The notes under the pieces: generated by a model
The model's database searches: none
The model's input: the letters and a program-made list of their open reading frames with translations, nothing else
What the model was told of the DNA's origin: nothing
Source of the DNA: JACPUW01 sp049115495
Lineage (GTDB): Bacteria > Bacteroidota > Bacteroidia > CAILMK01 > JACPUW01
Assembly: GCA_049115495.1 (NCBI GenBank)
Contig: JAGDZV010000005.1
Location: 62,001-126,000 of the forward strand
Direction of reading: 5' to 3'
Length of the DNA stretch: 64,000 bases
Shown: piece by piece, positions 9,801 through 15,886 of the stretch
How the letters are laid out: every line of letters starts with the position of its first letter
Numbering within the stretch: position 1 is the first letter of the stretch
Translations under genes and position numbers: made by a program

Positions 9801-12100
9801 ATGGTCCTGGCTACGGAGAGTATGTTAGAAATGCTAATAGCGCAACTTGTCAATCGATTTCTCTTGATTGTACCAATGGTATTATAGGTGCTTCTTCATC
9901 TGATTTTGAAATAGTTTCTTTTGTAGATGTGAACGGAGTAAGCTCTGTTAATCAAACTCCAAATTCAATATGTGAGCTAGGTTTATCGGGTTTGTCGCAT
10001 GGAGAATTAATAACTGGTCAATTTGTATCAGAAGGAACTACAGTGTCAGCTGTGGCGAATGGTGGACACTTGAACGAGCTTATAGTATTTAATACCAATG
10101 AAACAAATACATCTGACCCTGATCTAGAAGTTAATATTGGAAACATATTAATATTTCCAGAAAATAACACGGATAACAATAACGATGGAATCTATGATGA
10201 TCCAGATGATCAAGCACAAGGTGGAACCATTACATTCAATTACTCAAGTCCAAGAGCTATTACATCATTAAAATTTGTTGATAGTGAAAATAGCAATGGA
10301 TGGATTAAGTGTTATGACGCTTCTAATAACATAATTATTAATAAGTCAATAGCAAATGCTGGAGATGCCTCTGTACAGGATATTACGCTGAATGCTTTCG
10401 GCGTATCCAAGATGGTTGTTTATTTCACAACGTCGGGCGGTATAGGAGATATAAAATATGATTGTGCTCAAGATGTTTGTGATGGAGCAATTGACCTAAG
10501 TGTTATAGGAGGAACAGCACCTTATTCATACACATGGAATAATGGCGAAACAACTCAGGATATTTCAGAATTATGTGAAGGAACTTACACTGTAACTGTA
10601 GCAGATGCCAATGGTTGTAGCAAAGAAATTCAGGTAGTAGTTGAAAGAGAAGCATGCTGTAATGTAACAGATGCTGGTAAAATTACCGGCAACCAAAACA
10701 GCTGTGGTGCATACACTCCAAGTCAAATTGAAGACTTAACGTCTGCAACTGGAGGAGCCGGAAACCTTGAATATGAATGGTATTACAGTACAAGTAGCAA
10801 TACATATAACTCAACTGATAATTCATGGAACAAATTCGACGGCGAAACTTCAGCTACACTTCAACCAGGGTTAGTTTCTGAAACTACTTATATAGTGAGA
10901 TTAGCCAAAAGAGAAAACTGTAGCGACTGGTTAGCATCTAATGTTATAAGCCTAATTGTTAAAGATGCGCCTACTGTAAGTATTAATGAAATAGTTGCAT
11001 CTACTTGCCAAGGTGGGTTACCTACAATAGAAGGAACAATAGGTGGCTCTTACACATCTTATCACTGGTTGTTCAATGGAAATAGAACTACTTTTTCTGG
11101 AACAACAATTAGCGATGCAGCACTAGGAGTTTATACTTTGGTGGTAACCAATGCAAGCGGGTGTGAAGTTACCGCTGATTATACATCAGCCGCTCCAGTT
11201 GGTCCAAGTGTAAGTGCAGATATTACAAATTCACTTGCTCAAACAAGTTCTAACTGCGATTGCGAAGGAAGAATGAGAAACTTCACAGTAGTTTACCAAG
11301 GCAATGGAAAAGATGTTACTGTTAGATTATATAACAAAAAGAAAAAGAGTATCAAAAAGATTTTCAACAAGGTTAATAATGGAGATGTATTAAGCTTTGA
11401 TGGCTATGATAAGTCGAATAGACATGAAGCATATGTGCATTTAAGAGTTGGAAGTGGCAGTTTTACTGAAATTCACACTTCTTGTTCAATTGATATTTTG
11501 GGTAACACTTATGGCGATTTCTATGTGCAGTCTTATGTAGATGGTGACGGAAACTCTTGTTCAGTGAACTCAGTATGTACTGGTGATATAGATGTAACAG
11601 TTAACACTGGTATTGCGCCGTACACCTACTCATGGTCAAATGGGGAAACCACTCAAGATTTAACGGATGTTTGCCCTGGAAATTACACTTTAACAATTAC
11701 GGATGCCAACGGATGTTATAGTCAAGAAACCTTTACTGTAGGTACAACATCAGCGAGTTCTACTAGAAGTACAGTTGCCAATAAAGAAACAGCTACTAGT
11801 GGAGAAATTAACAATATGAATGATCAATTCATCAATGCTAGTGAGTTATCAATATCACCAAACCCAACTAACGGTTTTGCCAAGGTTAACTTCATAATTA
11901 ATGAGTCTGCTAATGCCAATGTGTTTATTTCCGATATGGCAGGAAAGCAATTATTGAATGTATACGACGGGTTTACCGAAGGTGGTGTAAGTCAGCAAGT
12001 AAGTGTTGATTTGACCCAACTAAGAAGTGGTATTTACATGGTAGTAATTAGAACTTCAAGTGGTGAGTCTATGGTTCAACGAGTAGTGGTAAGTCGTTAA
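836..12100 (+). CDS. Giant T9SS-secreted adhesin with SprB and HYR-like repeats and type A sorting domain
   Basis: A giant predicted cell-surface protein of about 3,750 residues. I chose the ATG at 836 because it gives a compact signal peptide (basic start, core YWLMLLILGITSF, cleavage after EAFA). The same frame is open upstream to a TTG at 710, with ATGs at 752 and 764. HYR-like modules lie at about 1260-2090 and in a run at about 6120-7075. At least fourteen SprB-type modules follow the pattern TC-x-G..DGxATVxVSGGTxPYxYxWSNG...AGTYxVTVTDANGC. Four copies of a roughly 110-residue module that opens with (C)CNVT begin at 3599, 5351, 7535 and 10658. Larger non-SprB domains are inserted inside SprB modules. 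The last 85 residues (ISPNPTNG to MVQRVVVSR) are a T9SS type A sorting domain, which predicts outer-membrane translocation and surface anchoring. SprB-repeat proteins in flavobacteria act in gliding and adhesion; that role is inferred here. No SprF-like partner gene is adjacent. Confidence 0.93.
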   Translation: MRVNFTYLWSIAKTTFSRQYWLMLLILGITSFPNLEAFANSESPEIISSALFTPQMPPDTDPPIVQLYTLVEVPVDTSNVINFANPNDLIQSIVEASSYEILYDTIAIDCDDVGQTFTMGVKVRDAFGNEWNGSTTVKPVDITPPVIEFKNKVVVQLDANGEATLTKSNIDLQSYDLCVGNNRSGSGLVYNISRTSFDCTDLPTAQVTVTVVDGSGNSESDSYTKSVVSNQLVYVKNDVIDEYSVTVNIDDCLPPVALCDDIEVTVGSNGFASISPADVDLGSYDNCTGVWYSTLTDSVFTCADAGTKKVSLSVYDFAGNMACCPVEVTVNFQDEKPTVICQDITVQLDANGEAEITAADIDGGSFDDCGIETMTIDKTSFTCSDIGDNFVTLTVCDNQGQCSECTATVKVISTNGVDLDIDVNNISCFGANDGSISISATGLSLTCDGFRTQTQGGWGTSCNGNNPGCYRDANFVTAFPSGLTIGCTGGNSATFTTSSAIQSFLPAGGSPGALSSNAINATSTSAGVLAGQLVALSLSVGFDAADPSFGSSPASLSNLKIIANGSPFDGMTVGEFLVIANEVIGGCNTSYSFSDVNDIASMINENFVDGTTNKGDLEIPSSFVWSNGATSNEITDLGPGNYSVTVTNCGISDCPIVKTFTISEPTELTATIEKTDATCDGEELVACSVSRYNSSSHAIWLPNLANGVSNKFWFENGAGSFVQYPDGTAHLTGEIYNANDAGKRFDVSVWFYNKRDWAQWSALGRGVKGNSGTINGNNVDWTFYEMDPNKQNTLTGKSDYLGDVLYLTHKPANLNYAFQIGVAANDKDADYGMSGWFNYTGSWSGHGDFNFDASCTTFEACDGIATVSVSGGTAPYSYSWSNGANSETAEFLCAGTYSVTITDANGCTTTQTDIVINEPSGCNVTDGGSIDGGQANCGSFDPVQFTSITSPSGGLGALEYKWMSSTVSATYTAGDNNWIEISNSNSEDLDLGLISQTTYVVRLSRRAGNTDYTGVSNVITLTVYPIPSVSITKNNDITCFGAGDGSATVNVSSGTAPYSYSWSSGSTTADADNLTAGTYTVTVTDANGCSATEQVIITEPTELTATVTSTNPTCNGGNDGAGTCAASGGTAPYAYAWSNGNNTANAQNLTAGTYNVAVTDANGCSVTKTVIITEPSDINVSVVSSDVTCGGTVVKTCTVSRYNNNSHAIWLPNLPNGVSNKFWFTNNAGTLTQYPDGTAHLTGEIYNASDAGKRFEVSVWFYNKRDWAQWNALGRSIKGNTNTINGNNVDWTFYEMDPNKQNTLTGLSDYQGDVLNLTHKPSNLNFAFQIGVGANDKDGDFGMSGWFNYTGSWSGHGDFNFDASCSDDSQCDGSAVATASGGTSPYTYSWSNGGNTNTIDELCEGTYTVTVTDANGCIKTETVTISAPAALTASINANDPDCSAGNNGSASVSVTGGTSPYTYSWSNGAAATSISGLNAGMYSVTVTDAKGCQTIVSTTLTLPSCCNVTNGGTISGNQSNCGPFDPNPITSLTLPSGGLGGVEYVWLQSNTLVPNTVGNPYWTEVPNSNSETFDPGLITETTYYIRCSRSIGCTFYAGESNVITITVNAAPSISITKNNDITCFGAGDGSATVNVSSGTAPYSYSWSSGSNSADADNLNAGTYTVTVTDANGCSATEQVTITEPSQLVATTSSVDGSCLNANDGSATVSVSGGTSPYSYDWSNGATTATINNVVAGTYSVLVTDANGCATTKSVVVDFDDNVAPVANCKNITVQLSSNGTATIVAADVNNGSTDNCGIGSMTVSPASFDCSNVGSNTVTLTVTDVNGNTATCQSTVTVEDNVAPSVLCKTAVVYLDASGKAQVTVSDVDNGSSDACGIDAMSVSPTQFDCSHVGTPQSVVLSVTDIYGNTSTCTTTVSVEDNLDPVANCKNVTVVLDANGNASIAASDINDGSTDNCGIANLSLSQKDFDCSHIGNNSITLTVEDVNGNISTCASTITVVDDEDPTISGVPATVTVTANANDCTPSVSWTPPTANDNCTVSLTSNYNQGDDFPIGSTTVTYTAEDGSGNTATASFNVVVNASPIVVNVNTSDVSCNGGADGSATTTVSGGCEPYSYLWSTNSTSTSISGLSAGNYSITITDANGNSKSVNFTVGEASKLVATVSGSDPTCATGTDGSATVNVSGGTSPYSYTWSNNATTSSISGLSSGTYSVTITDANGCTTTGSVSIARPLCCNVTSGGTIGNGQENCGPFNPAAITNTISPSGGLGALEYLWLQSNVNVPNTVGNSAWSPIPNSNAATYDPGQITQTTYYIRCARRVGCTDWIGESNIIAMIVNPVPTVSLQAPATVCTGGNDGTIDLTVGSGTAPFTYAWTKNGLPFDNTEDLTNLDGGIYEVTVTDAKGCSATGSVTIGIQDAFDLEAVIDDVNCFGGNTGEIDLSINGSSTNTSTMTIDEDIWVEDFEDLALCVSNDNGSTAWSVSGYATGYAQVKSISGSKAFDMNNTDNTITWKSESIDISNHTDVEISAKLYDYGNLESGDFIKVYYQIDGGNEVALTNGIHHDDFGCETATATGLSGNSIKLIIYTKNSSSSEYHWFDDVTVSGSRTVTYTTSDVWVETFEDNSLYATSDNGTTAWHSWKNSSSNYAKVKSNNAGKVFQMSDGDAKWYSEKIDISNMANVSVDIELGSVQGNELDASGSYVDWIRVYYRLDNGSWEFFDTNYDTKGELSSNNIHATVAGLNGDDLELKVWAHSTTTSEYYFVDNVTVTANTPGNSSNYTILWSNNETTEDITDLTAGNYTVTVTDVNGCSVTKQFVVTQPNELELNANVAKVSCPSTPAQPICEDGIKALEILFTGANGTDVVVKDANGITLGSFVNVDNGDILSVTSSSAIQGPIELCTPSCAGKQNGQNIAQGCQPSVNATFSCNNESVYVCSSKDLSNVVLKFSDGTEYKFDNLSVGKCHTFSGNGSNAGKEIVGVWIKSGCNSSNDGPGYGEYVRNANSATCQSISLDCTNGIIGASSSDFEIVSFVDVNGVSSVNQTPNSICELGLSGLSHGELITGQFVSEGTTVSAVANGGHLNELIVFNTNETNTSDPDLEVNIGNILIFPENNTDNNNDGIYDDPDDQAQGGTITFNYSSPRAITSLKFVDSENSNGWIKCYDASNNIIINKSIANAGDASVQDITLNAFGVSKMVVYFTTSGGIGDIKYDCAQDVCDGAIDLSVIGGTAPYSYTWNNGETTQDISELCEGTYTVTVADANGCSKEIQVVVEREACCNVTDAGKITGNQNSCGAYTPSQIEDLTSATGGAGNLEYEWYYSTSSNTYNSTDNSWNKFDGETSATLQPGLVSETTYIVRLAKRENCSDWLASNVISLIVKDAPTVSINEIVASTCQGGLPTIEGTIGGSYTSYHWLFNGNRTTFSGTTISDAALGVYTLVVTNASGCEVTADYTSAAPVGPSVSADITNSLAQTSSNCDCEGRMRNFTVVYQGNGKDVTVRLYNKKKKSIKKIFNKVNNGDVLSFDGYDKSNRHEAYVHLRVGSGSFTEIHTSCSIDILGNTYGDFYVQSYVDGDGNSCSVNSVCTGDIDVTVNTGIAPYTYSWSNGETTQDLTDVCPGNYTLTITDANGCYSQETFTVGTTSASSTRSTVANKETATSGEINNMNDQFINASELSISPNPTNGFAKVNFIINESANANVFISDMAGKQLLNVYDGFTEGGVSQQVSVDLTQLRSGIYMVVIRTSSGESMVQRVVVSR
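2903..3400 (+). repeat. Adhesin insert domain, copy 1
   Basis: A 166-codon segment beginning SRYNSSSHAIWLPNL and ending DFNFDASC, placed inside a SprB module between its opening cysteine strand and the following CDGxA strand. It is closely matched, without length change, by the segment at 4433-4930 (offset 1,530 bases, 510 codons). It is rich in Trp and Asn and includes a FEMDP-type motif (FYEMDPNKQNTLTG). It looks like a globular beta domain; ligand unknown. Confidence 0.85.
3923..4134 (+). repeat. Near-identical SprB module, copy A
   Basis: DNA encoding one SprB module (SITKNNDITCFGAGDGSATV onward). It is almost base-for-base identical to 5675-5886, especially over its first 110 bases. The offset is 1,752 bases (584 codons) and both copies follow a CNVT module. 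The sequence match is far closer than between other SprB modules of the gene, which points to recent duplication or gene conversion. Confidence 0.85.
4433..4930 (+). repeat. Adhesin insert domain, copy 2
   Basis: Second copy of the 166-codon domain seen at 2903-3400. Protein identity is high across the whole length (for example DWTFYEMDPNKQNTLTG and FNYTGSWSGHGDFNFDASC in both), while many third codon positions differ. This indicates an older duplication under protein-level constraint. It sits at the equivalent position inside another SprB module. Confidence 0.85.
5675..5886 (+). repeat. Near-identical SprB module, copy B
   Basis: Partner of the module at 3923-4134; see there. Differences concentrate in the middle, where the -SSGSTTADADNL- loop becomes -SSGSNSADADNL-. 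Both flanks are nearly unchanged. Confidence 0.85.
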
Positions 12101-12122
12101 CACACATATATCATTCTTTGTA

Positions 12123-12161
12123 AGAAAAGCTTTGCCCTTGTGGTAAAGCTTTTCTTTTTTT
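12123..12161 (+). terminator. Rho-independent terminator of the adhesin gene
   Basis: A perfect 11-bp stem (AGAAAAGCTTT / AAAGCTTTTCT, 12123-12133 with 12145-12155) with an 11-base loop, followed by a T run. It begins 22 bases after the adhesin stop. Confidence 0.9.
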
Positions 12162-12238
12162 GGGAGACCCTAATTCATATTTTATTTACACAAGTATAAA
12201 ACAGTAAAATCAGCACCTTTTACTTATTGTTTTTGCTT

Positions 12239-12255
12239 TTGGCACGGTACTTGTA
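12239..12255 (+). promoter_or_regulatory. Candidate sigma-54 (-24/-12) promoter
   Basis: The 17 bases read TTGGCACGGTACTTGTA. They match the sigma-54 consensus (YTGGCACGRNNNTTGCW) at every fixed position except the C of the -12 GC, which is T here. The invariant GG at 12241-12242 and the -12 G at 12253 have the canonical 10-base separation. It is intergenic and points toward the small-RNA-like unit ending at 12355. No other match this good was noticed in the window. Confidence 0.65.
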
Positions 12256-12264
12256 AAAACTATA

Positions 12265-12355
12265 GTAAGCAATCAGAATTAAAATTTAGCCCAATAATCG
12301 AAGCCTAGTTAGCCTGAAGAGCCCACGGTTCCCAAAACCTGGGCTTTTCTTTTTT
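12265..12355 (+). ncRNA. Candidate small RNA transcribed from the sigma-54 promoter
   Basis: A predicted transcript of about 90 bases. The start is inferred from the -12 element of the sigma-54-like promoter, and the end from a strong terminator hairpin at 12320-12345 followed by TTTCTTTTTT. There is no convincing ORF inside, and no plus-strand gene downstream because the next gene, queA, converges from the other strand. The adhesin has its own terminator about 100 bases upstream, so the unit appears independent. I do not recognise an RNA family. A leftover terminator or an antisense leader against the queA 3' end is possible. Confidence 0.5.
12320..12355 (+). terminator. Rho-independent terminator of the small-RNA-like unit
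   Basis: Stem AGCCCA-(bulged C)-GGTT pairs with AACC-TGGGCT and is followed by TTTCTTTTTT. The T run lies only on the plus-strand side; the complementary side has no U run, so the hairpin does not serve queA. Confidence 0.85.
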
Positions 12356-12383
12356 AAAAGAATTATTTTAGGTGCTGCTTATC

Positions 12384-13571
12384 TTATCTCATTAGAATAC
12401 TACTATCGCCATAGCTTAAAAATCTATAGTCATTATTTATCGCATGCGAGTAAATGGTTTTCCATTCATTACCAACTATAGCTGCAATTAGCGCCAATAG
12501 CGTGCTTTTGGGTTGATGAAAGTTAGTAATTAAACCATCAATCATTTTAAAACTATATCCTGGCATTGTAAATAATGCGGTAGTTGCCTTAAGTTCCTTT
12601 TGCCCTTCTTGCTCTAATCTGTCTATTAAAATACTAATGGCTTCTTGTTTGCTAATTTTTGCTTCAAGTTCATAAGAATCAGAGGTAAATAGTTGGTTTG
12701 CTAACCGGCCTTGTTTTTTAGATTTTAAGGCAAGCCAGTAAAGGCTCTCAAGTGTTCTTAGGCTAGTGGTGCCAACAGCTATTATCTTATCTTTTTTCAA
12801 AAGCCATTTAAGAAAACTTATACTTACAACAATATGTTCGTGGTGCATATTGTGTTTGTCAAGCGTTTCGGCTTTTACAGGTTGAAAAGTTCCAGCACTT
12901 ACATGAAGCGTTACATAGTTTTGTTCAACCCCAGCATTAGACAGCTTTTGCAATTGTTCGTCGGTAAAATGGAGTCCTGCGGTTGGCGCAGCAACAGCAC
13001 CATTATTTTGAGCGTAAACGGTTTGGTATCTTTTCTTATCGTCTTCAGTTGATTTTCTGTTAAGGTAAGGAGGCAATGGCACCTCGCCAGCTGCATTAAG
13101 TATATGAGCAAATGCCTCACCGCTATCCCAATCAAATTGAACCAAAACACTATCGTTAAGTCTTTTGTAAATCTTCGCCTTTAAGATTCCTTTAGTCGTG
13201 GCATATTCAAGTGTATCATGGTCTTTAAACCTTTTAAGGTTACCCACCATGCATTTCCAAATGGCACTTTTGGTTTCTTGCATGGCCACGTTAATTTCAG
13301 TTTCAAAAGGTTCAAGACAAAAAACTTCAATTTGAGAGCCTGTTGCTTTAGAAAATTTTAACCTGGCGGCTACCACTTTGGTATTGTTCATAACCAAACA
13401 AGCATTGGGCGGCAAAAACGATTCAAGGTTACTAAAAATAGCATCCCTTATTTGGCCATTTTCATAAACCAGCAACTTTGAGCGATTGCGTTGTTTTAAT
13501 GGATATTTAGCAATTCTTTCATCAGGAAGATTGTAATCAAAATCATTAATAGAAAGTGCAGGAATACTCAT
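12384..13571 (-). CDS. queA: S-adenosylmethionine:tRNA ribosyltransferase-isomerase QueA
   Basis: Transfers and isomerises the ribose of S-adenosylmethionine onto 7-aminomethyl-7-deazaguanine in tRNA, giving epoxyqueuosine. This is the penultimate step of queuosine synthesis at the wobble base of NUN-decoding tRNAs. Family motifs are clear: an N-terminal FDYNLPDERIAKYPL, MNNTKVVAARL, APTAGLHFTDEQL, LHVSAGTFQPVK, and a C-terminal TNFHQPKSTLLALIAA. At 395 residues it is longer than the 340-355 of E. coli-type QueA, which fits the longer Bacteroidota form. It is transcribed away from the mutL group, and the 90 bases between the two start codons should hold both promoters. The start codon is ATG at 13571 with no obvious ribosome-binding site. 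Confidence 0.95.
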   Translation of the reverse strand: MSIPALSINDFDYNLPDERIAKYPLKQRNRSKLLVYENGQIRDAIFSNLESFLPPNACLVMNNTKVVAARLKFSKATGSQIEVFCLEPFETEINVAMQETKSAIWKCMVGNLKRFKDHDTLEYATTKGILKAKIYKRLNDSVLVQFDWDSGEAFAHILNAAGEVPLPPYLNRKSTEDDKKRYQTVYAQNNGAVAAPTAGLHFTDEQLQKLSNAGVEQNYVTLHVSAGTFQPVKAETLDKHNMHHEHIVVSISFLKWLLKKDKIIAVGTTSLRTLESLYWLALKSKKQGRLANQLFTSDSYELEAKISKQEAISILIDRLEQEGQKELKATTALFTMPGYSFKMIDGLITNFHQPKSTLLALIAAIVGNEWKTIYSHAINNDYRFLSYGDSSILMR

Positions 13572-13661
13572 GCAGCAAATTTATTGGGCCAATCTATATC
13601 TGGTATATGGTAGTTGAATTCATAGCCGTTTTCATTAAATAACTTTGTAAACTTGTAAGTC

Positions 13662-14030
13662 ATGATTTTTTCGAAATCAAAACAAATTCAACACCGCAGA
13701 TTTTCTTATGAACCGCGCTATGCTAAGGGTGATAATAAGGAAAAAGTAATAAGCTTTAGAGAAGAAGGTGCTTTTTTGGCGCGTAAAGAAGAAGTAGCCG
13801 GCAGCATGCGAAACCTTAAATATGCAAAAAGAACGCCCAAGCGATCAGTACATAAGTTTACCAAGTTTATTCTTCTAATTGCACTAATGGGGGTTATTTA
13901 CTTAATGTATTCTGATGCATTTGTGATTTCTGAGGCCTGGGGTGGTGAGCTTACCAAGGTGATGTTTGGTTTTGCCATTCTTTTTGTCTTTTTGGTTTAT
14001 TTTATAAAGAAATCGAATAGCAGCATTTAA
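13662..14030 (+). CDS. Small two-TM membrane protein, function unknown
   Basis: A 122-residue protein with a basic, soluble first half (many Arg and Lys) and two predicted transmembrane segments, about residues 67-84 (FILLIALMGVIYLMY) and 96-116 (VMFGFAILFVFLVYF). I do not recognise a characterised family. Its stop overlaps the mutL start by one base (TAATG), so the two are probably co-transcribed and translationally coupled. A -7-like box TAACTTTG at 13640-13647 lies just upstream, with a TTG at 13614-13616; the 23-base spacing is slightly long. Membrane topology is inferred from hydropathy by eye. Confidence 0.8.
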   Translation: MIFSKSKQIQHRRFSYEPRYAKGDNKEKVISFREEGAFLARKEEVAGSMRNLKYAKRTPKRSVHKFTKFILLIALMGVIYLMYSDAFVISEAWGGELTKVMFGFAILFVFLVYFIKKSNSSI

Positions 14031-15883
14031 TGTCGAGTATAATCGAATTGTTGCCAGATGCCATTGCAAATCAAATTGCGGCTGGTGAGGTAGTACAGCG
14101 TCCAGCTTCAGTTGTTAAAGAAACATTAGAAAACGCTCTTGATGCTGGGGCTACAGAAATTCAACTTTCAATTCAAGAAGCAGGTAAGTCAATGATACAG
14201 ATCATTGACAACGGTAAAGGCATGAATGAAACTGATGCGCGTATGTGCTTTGAGCGCCATGCCACTTCAAAAATCAAAAAGGTTGATGATCTTTTTAATA
14301 TTCACACTTTTGGGTTTAGGGGTGAGGCCATGGCATCAATTGGTGCAGTAGCAAGGGTTGAGCTTAAAACTAAACAAGCACATGATGAACTTGGTACTGA
14401 GATTTTAATTGAAGATTCAAGGGTTTTAAGTCAGCAGCCGGCAGCAACAAAAAATGGAACATGCATTACAGTTAAAAATCTTTTTTTTAATGTACCTGCC
14501 CGAAAAAACTTTCTAAAATCAAACAAAGTAGAAATAAGGCATATTTCAGACGAGTTTGTAAGAGCAGCCTTATCTAGGCCAGATGTAGCTTTTAAATTTT
14601 ATATCGACAATGATTTGACCTACGACTTAAGGTCGGGGAATTTTAAGAAGCGAGTTATTCAACTATTTGGTAAAGCCTACGAAAAGGCAATGGTTGAAGT
14701 AAAAGAAGACTCAGCAATTGTGAAAATTAGCGGATATGTAGCTACACCTGAAATGGCAAAAAAAACACGGGGAGATCAATTTTTTCTTGCCAATGGTCGT
14801 TTTATAAAAAGTCCATATTTCAATCATTCGGTAGTTGGCGCCTTTGAAAAGCTTATACCTGAAGGTTATTATCCAGCTTATTTCTTAAAGTTTGAGTTAG
14901 AGCCTTCAAAACTTGATGTAAATGTGCACCCAACAAAAACCGAAGTAAAGTTTGAAGATGATAAAGCCATTTACGCCATACTTAGCGCGGCTATTAAAAA
15001 GGCCTTAAACGATTTTCATGTAGCGCCCGTAATTGATTTTGACCAAGATAAAGCCAACTTAGAGCATTGGATGCAAGGTTCCAATTCAAGTAAAAATATT
15101 GGCTTTTCTGCTCACGCCAGTAGCAAAGAATCATTAACAAATAAGGTGAGTTCAATTTGGACACCTCCGGCATACTTAAACCAGCAACCGGCCCAAGGCG
15201 CCAGTAATTGGAAAAGCCTTTATCAGGGTTTAGAAAATACTGGTCATGAAAAAGGAAATCACCTTCAAAATGTAGAACGTGAAAAGCCATCGGCCAGTCT
15301 AAAGAGCCTAGTTGATTTTGAAATTGACAAGAAGCCCTTTCAATTGGCCAATAAGTATTTGGTGAGCACAATTAGGTCGGGCTTGTTGCTTGTGCATCAA
15401 AATAGAGCTCATGAAAGAGTACTGTATGAAAAGTTTAGCAAGAGTATAAAAGAAGGAAAGTCAAAAACCCAAAAAAAGCTTTTCCCTGAAGTGGTTCAAC
15501 TCAATGCCAATCAATACAAAGCCATTATGGCTTGTTTAAATCAAATAAATGATATTGGTTTTGAGCTTTCTTCTTTTGGTAATAATGCCATTCTAGTTAA
15601 TGGTTTGCCAGAAGAAGTAAGTGATGATAGCTGCGAACTGGTGGTACGCAAAATGGCCGATGAATTTAGTAAAGATAATACCGATGACACCTTGTCATTA
15701 AAAGATAGCTTGGCAAAATCTTTGGCAAAGGGTGCTGCAATTAAAACAGGCAAAACCTTAAGCCAGCAAGAAGTGTTGGCCATTATAGAACAATTGTTTG
15801 CCTGTAAAGAACCATATTATTCAATTGATGGTAAGCAAACTCTACAAGTAATGTCAATTGATGAGCTCGATAACAAATTTTAA
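14030..15883 (+). CDS. mutL: DNA mismatch repair protein MutL
   Basis: Couples mismatch recognition by MutS to strand removal. The N-terminal GHKL ATPase is intact: the conserved opening IANQIAAGEVVQRPASVVKE, the ATP-lid motifs DNGKGM and GFRGEAMASIGAVA, and the later FLANGRFIKSP segment. The C-terminal dimerisation domain (from about residue 430) is present. Within it, the position of the metal-binding endonuclease motif DQHAxxExxxxE reads HQNRAHERVLYE, so the first Asp and the His are replaced. Length (617 residues) is normal. It starts on the stop of the preceding small membrane protein and is followed 3 bases later by a rhomboid gene, which indicates one operon. Confidence 0.96.
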   Translation: MSSIIELLPDAIANQIAAGEVVQRPASVVKETLENALDAGATEIQLSIQEAGKSMIQIIDNGKGMNETDARMCFERHATSKIKKVDDLFNIHTFGFRGEAMASIGAVARVELKTKQAHDELGTEILIEDSRVLSQQPAATKNGTCITVKNLFFNVPARKNFLKSNKVEIRHISDEFVRAALSRPDVAFKFYIDNDLTYDLRSGNFKKRVIQLFGKAYEKAMVEVKEDSAIVKISGYVATPEMAKKTRGDQFFLANGRFIKSPYFNHSVVGAFEKLIPEGYYPAYFLKFELEPSKLDVNVHPTKTEVKFEDDKAIYAILSAAIKKALNDFHVAPVIDFDQDKANLEHWMQGSNSSKNIGFSAHASSKESLTNKVSSIWTPPAYLNQQPAQGASNWKSLYQGLENTGHEKGNHLQNVEREKPSASLKSLVDFEIDKKPFQLANKYLVSTIRSGLLLVHQNRAHERVLYEKFSKSIKEGKSKTQKKLFPEVVQLNANQYKAIMACLNQINDIGFELSSFGNNAILVNGLPEEVSDDSCELVVRKMADEFSKDNTDDTLSLKDSLAKSLAKGAAIKTGKTLSQQEVLAIIEQLFACKEPYYSIDGKQTLQVMSIDELDNKF

Positions 15884-15886
15884 AAA

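Noticed and set aside
3600..11700. Regular repeats that look like a CRISPR or VNTR array
   Set aside because: They are in-frame protein modules of variable length (about 75 and 110 residues), not identical 25-40-base repeats with unique spacers.
13079..13096. TGGCAC...GC sequence resembling a sigma-54 promoter inside queA
   Set aside because: It has GG and GC at the right distance but lacks the TT before the -12 GC, and it lies inside a coding region.
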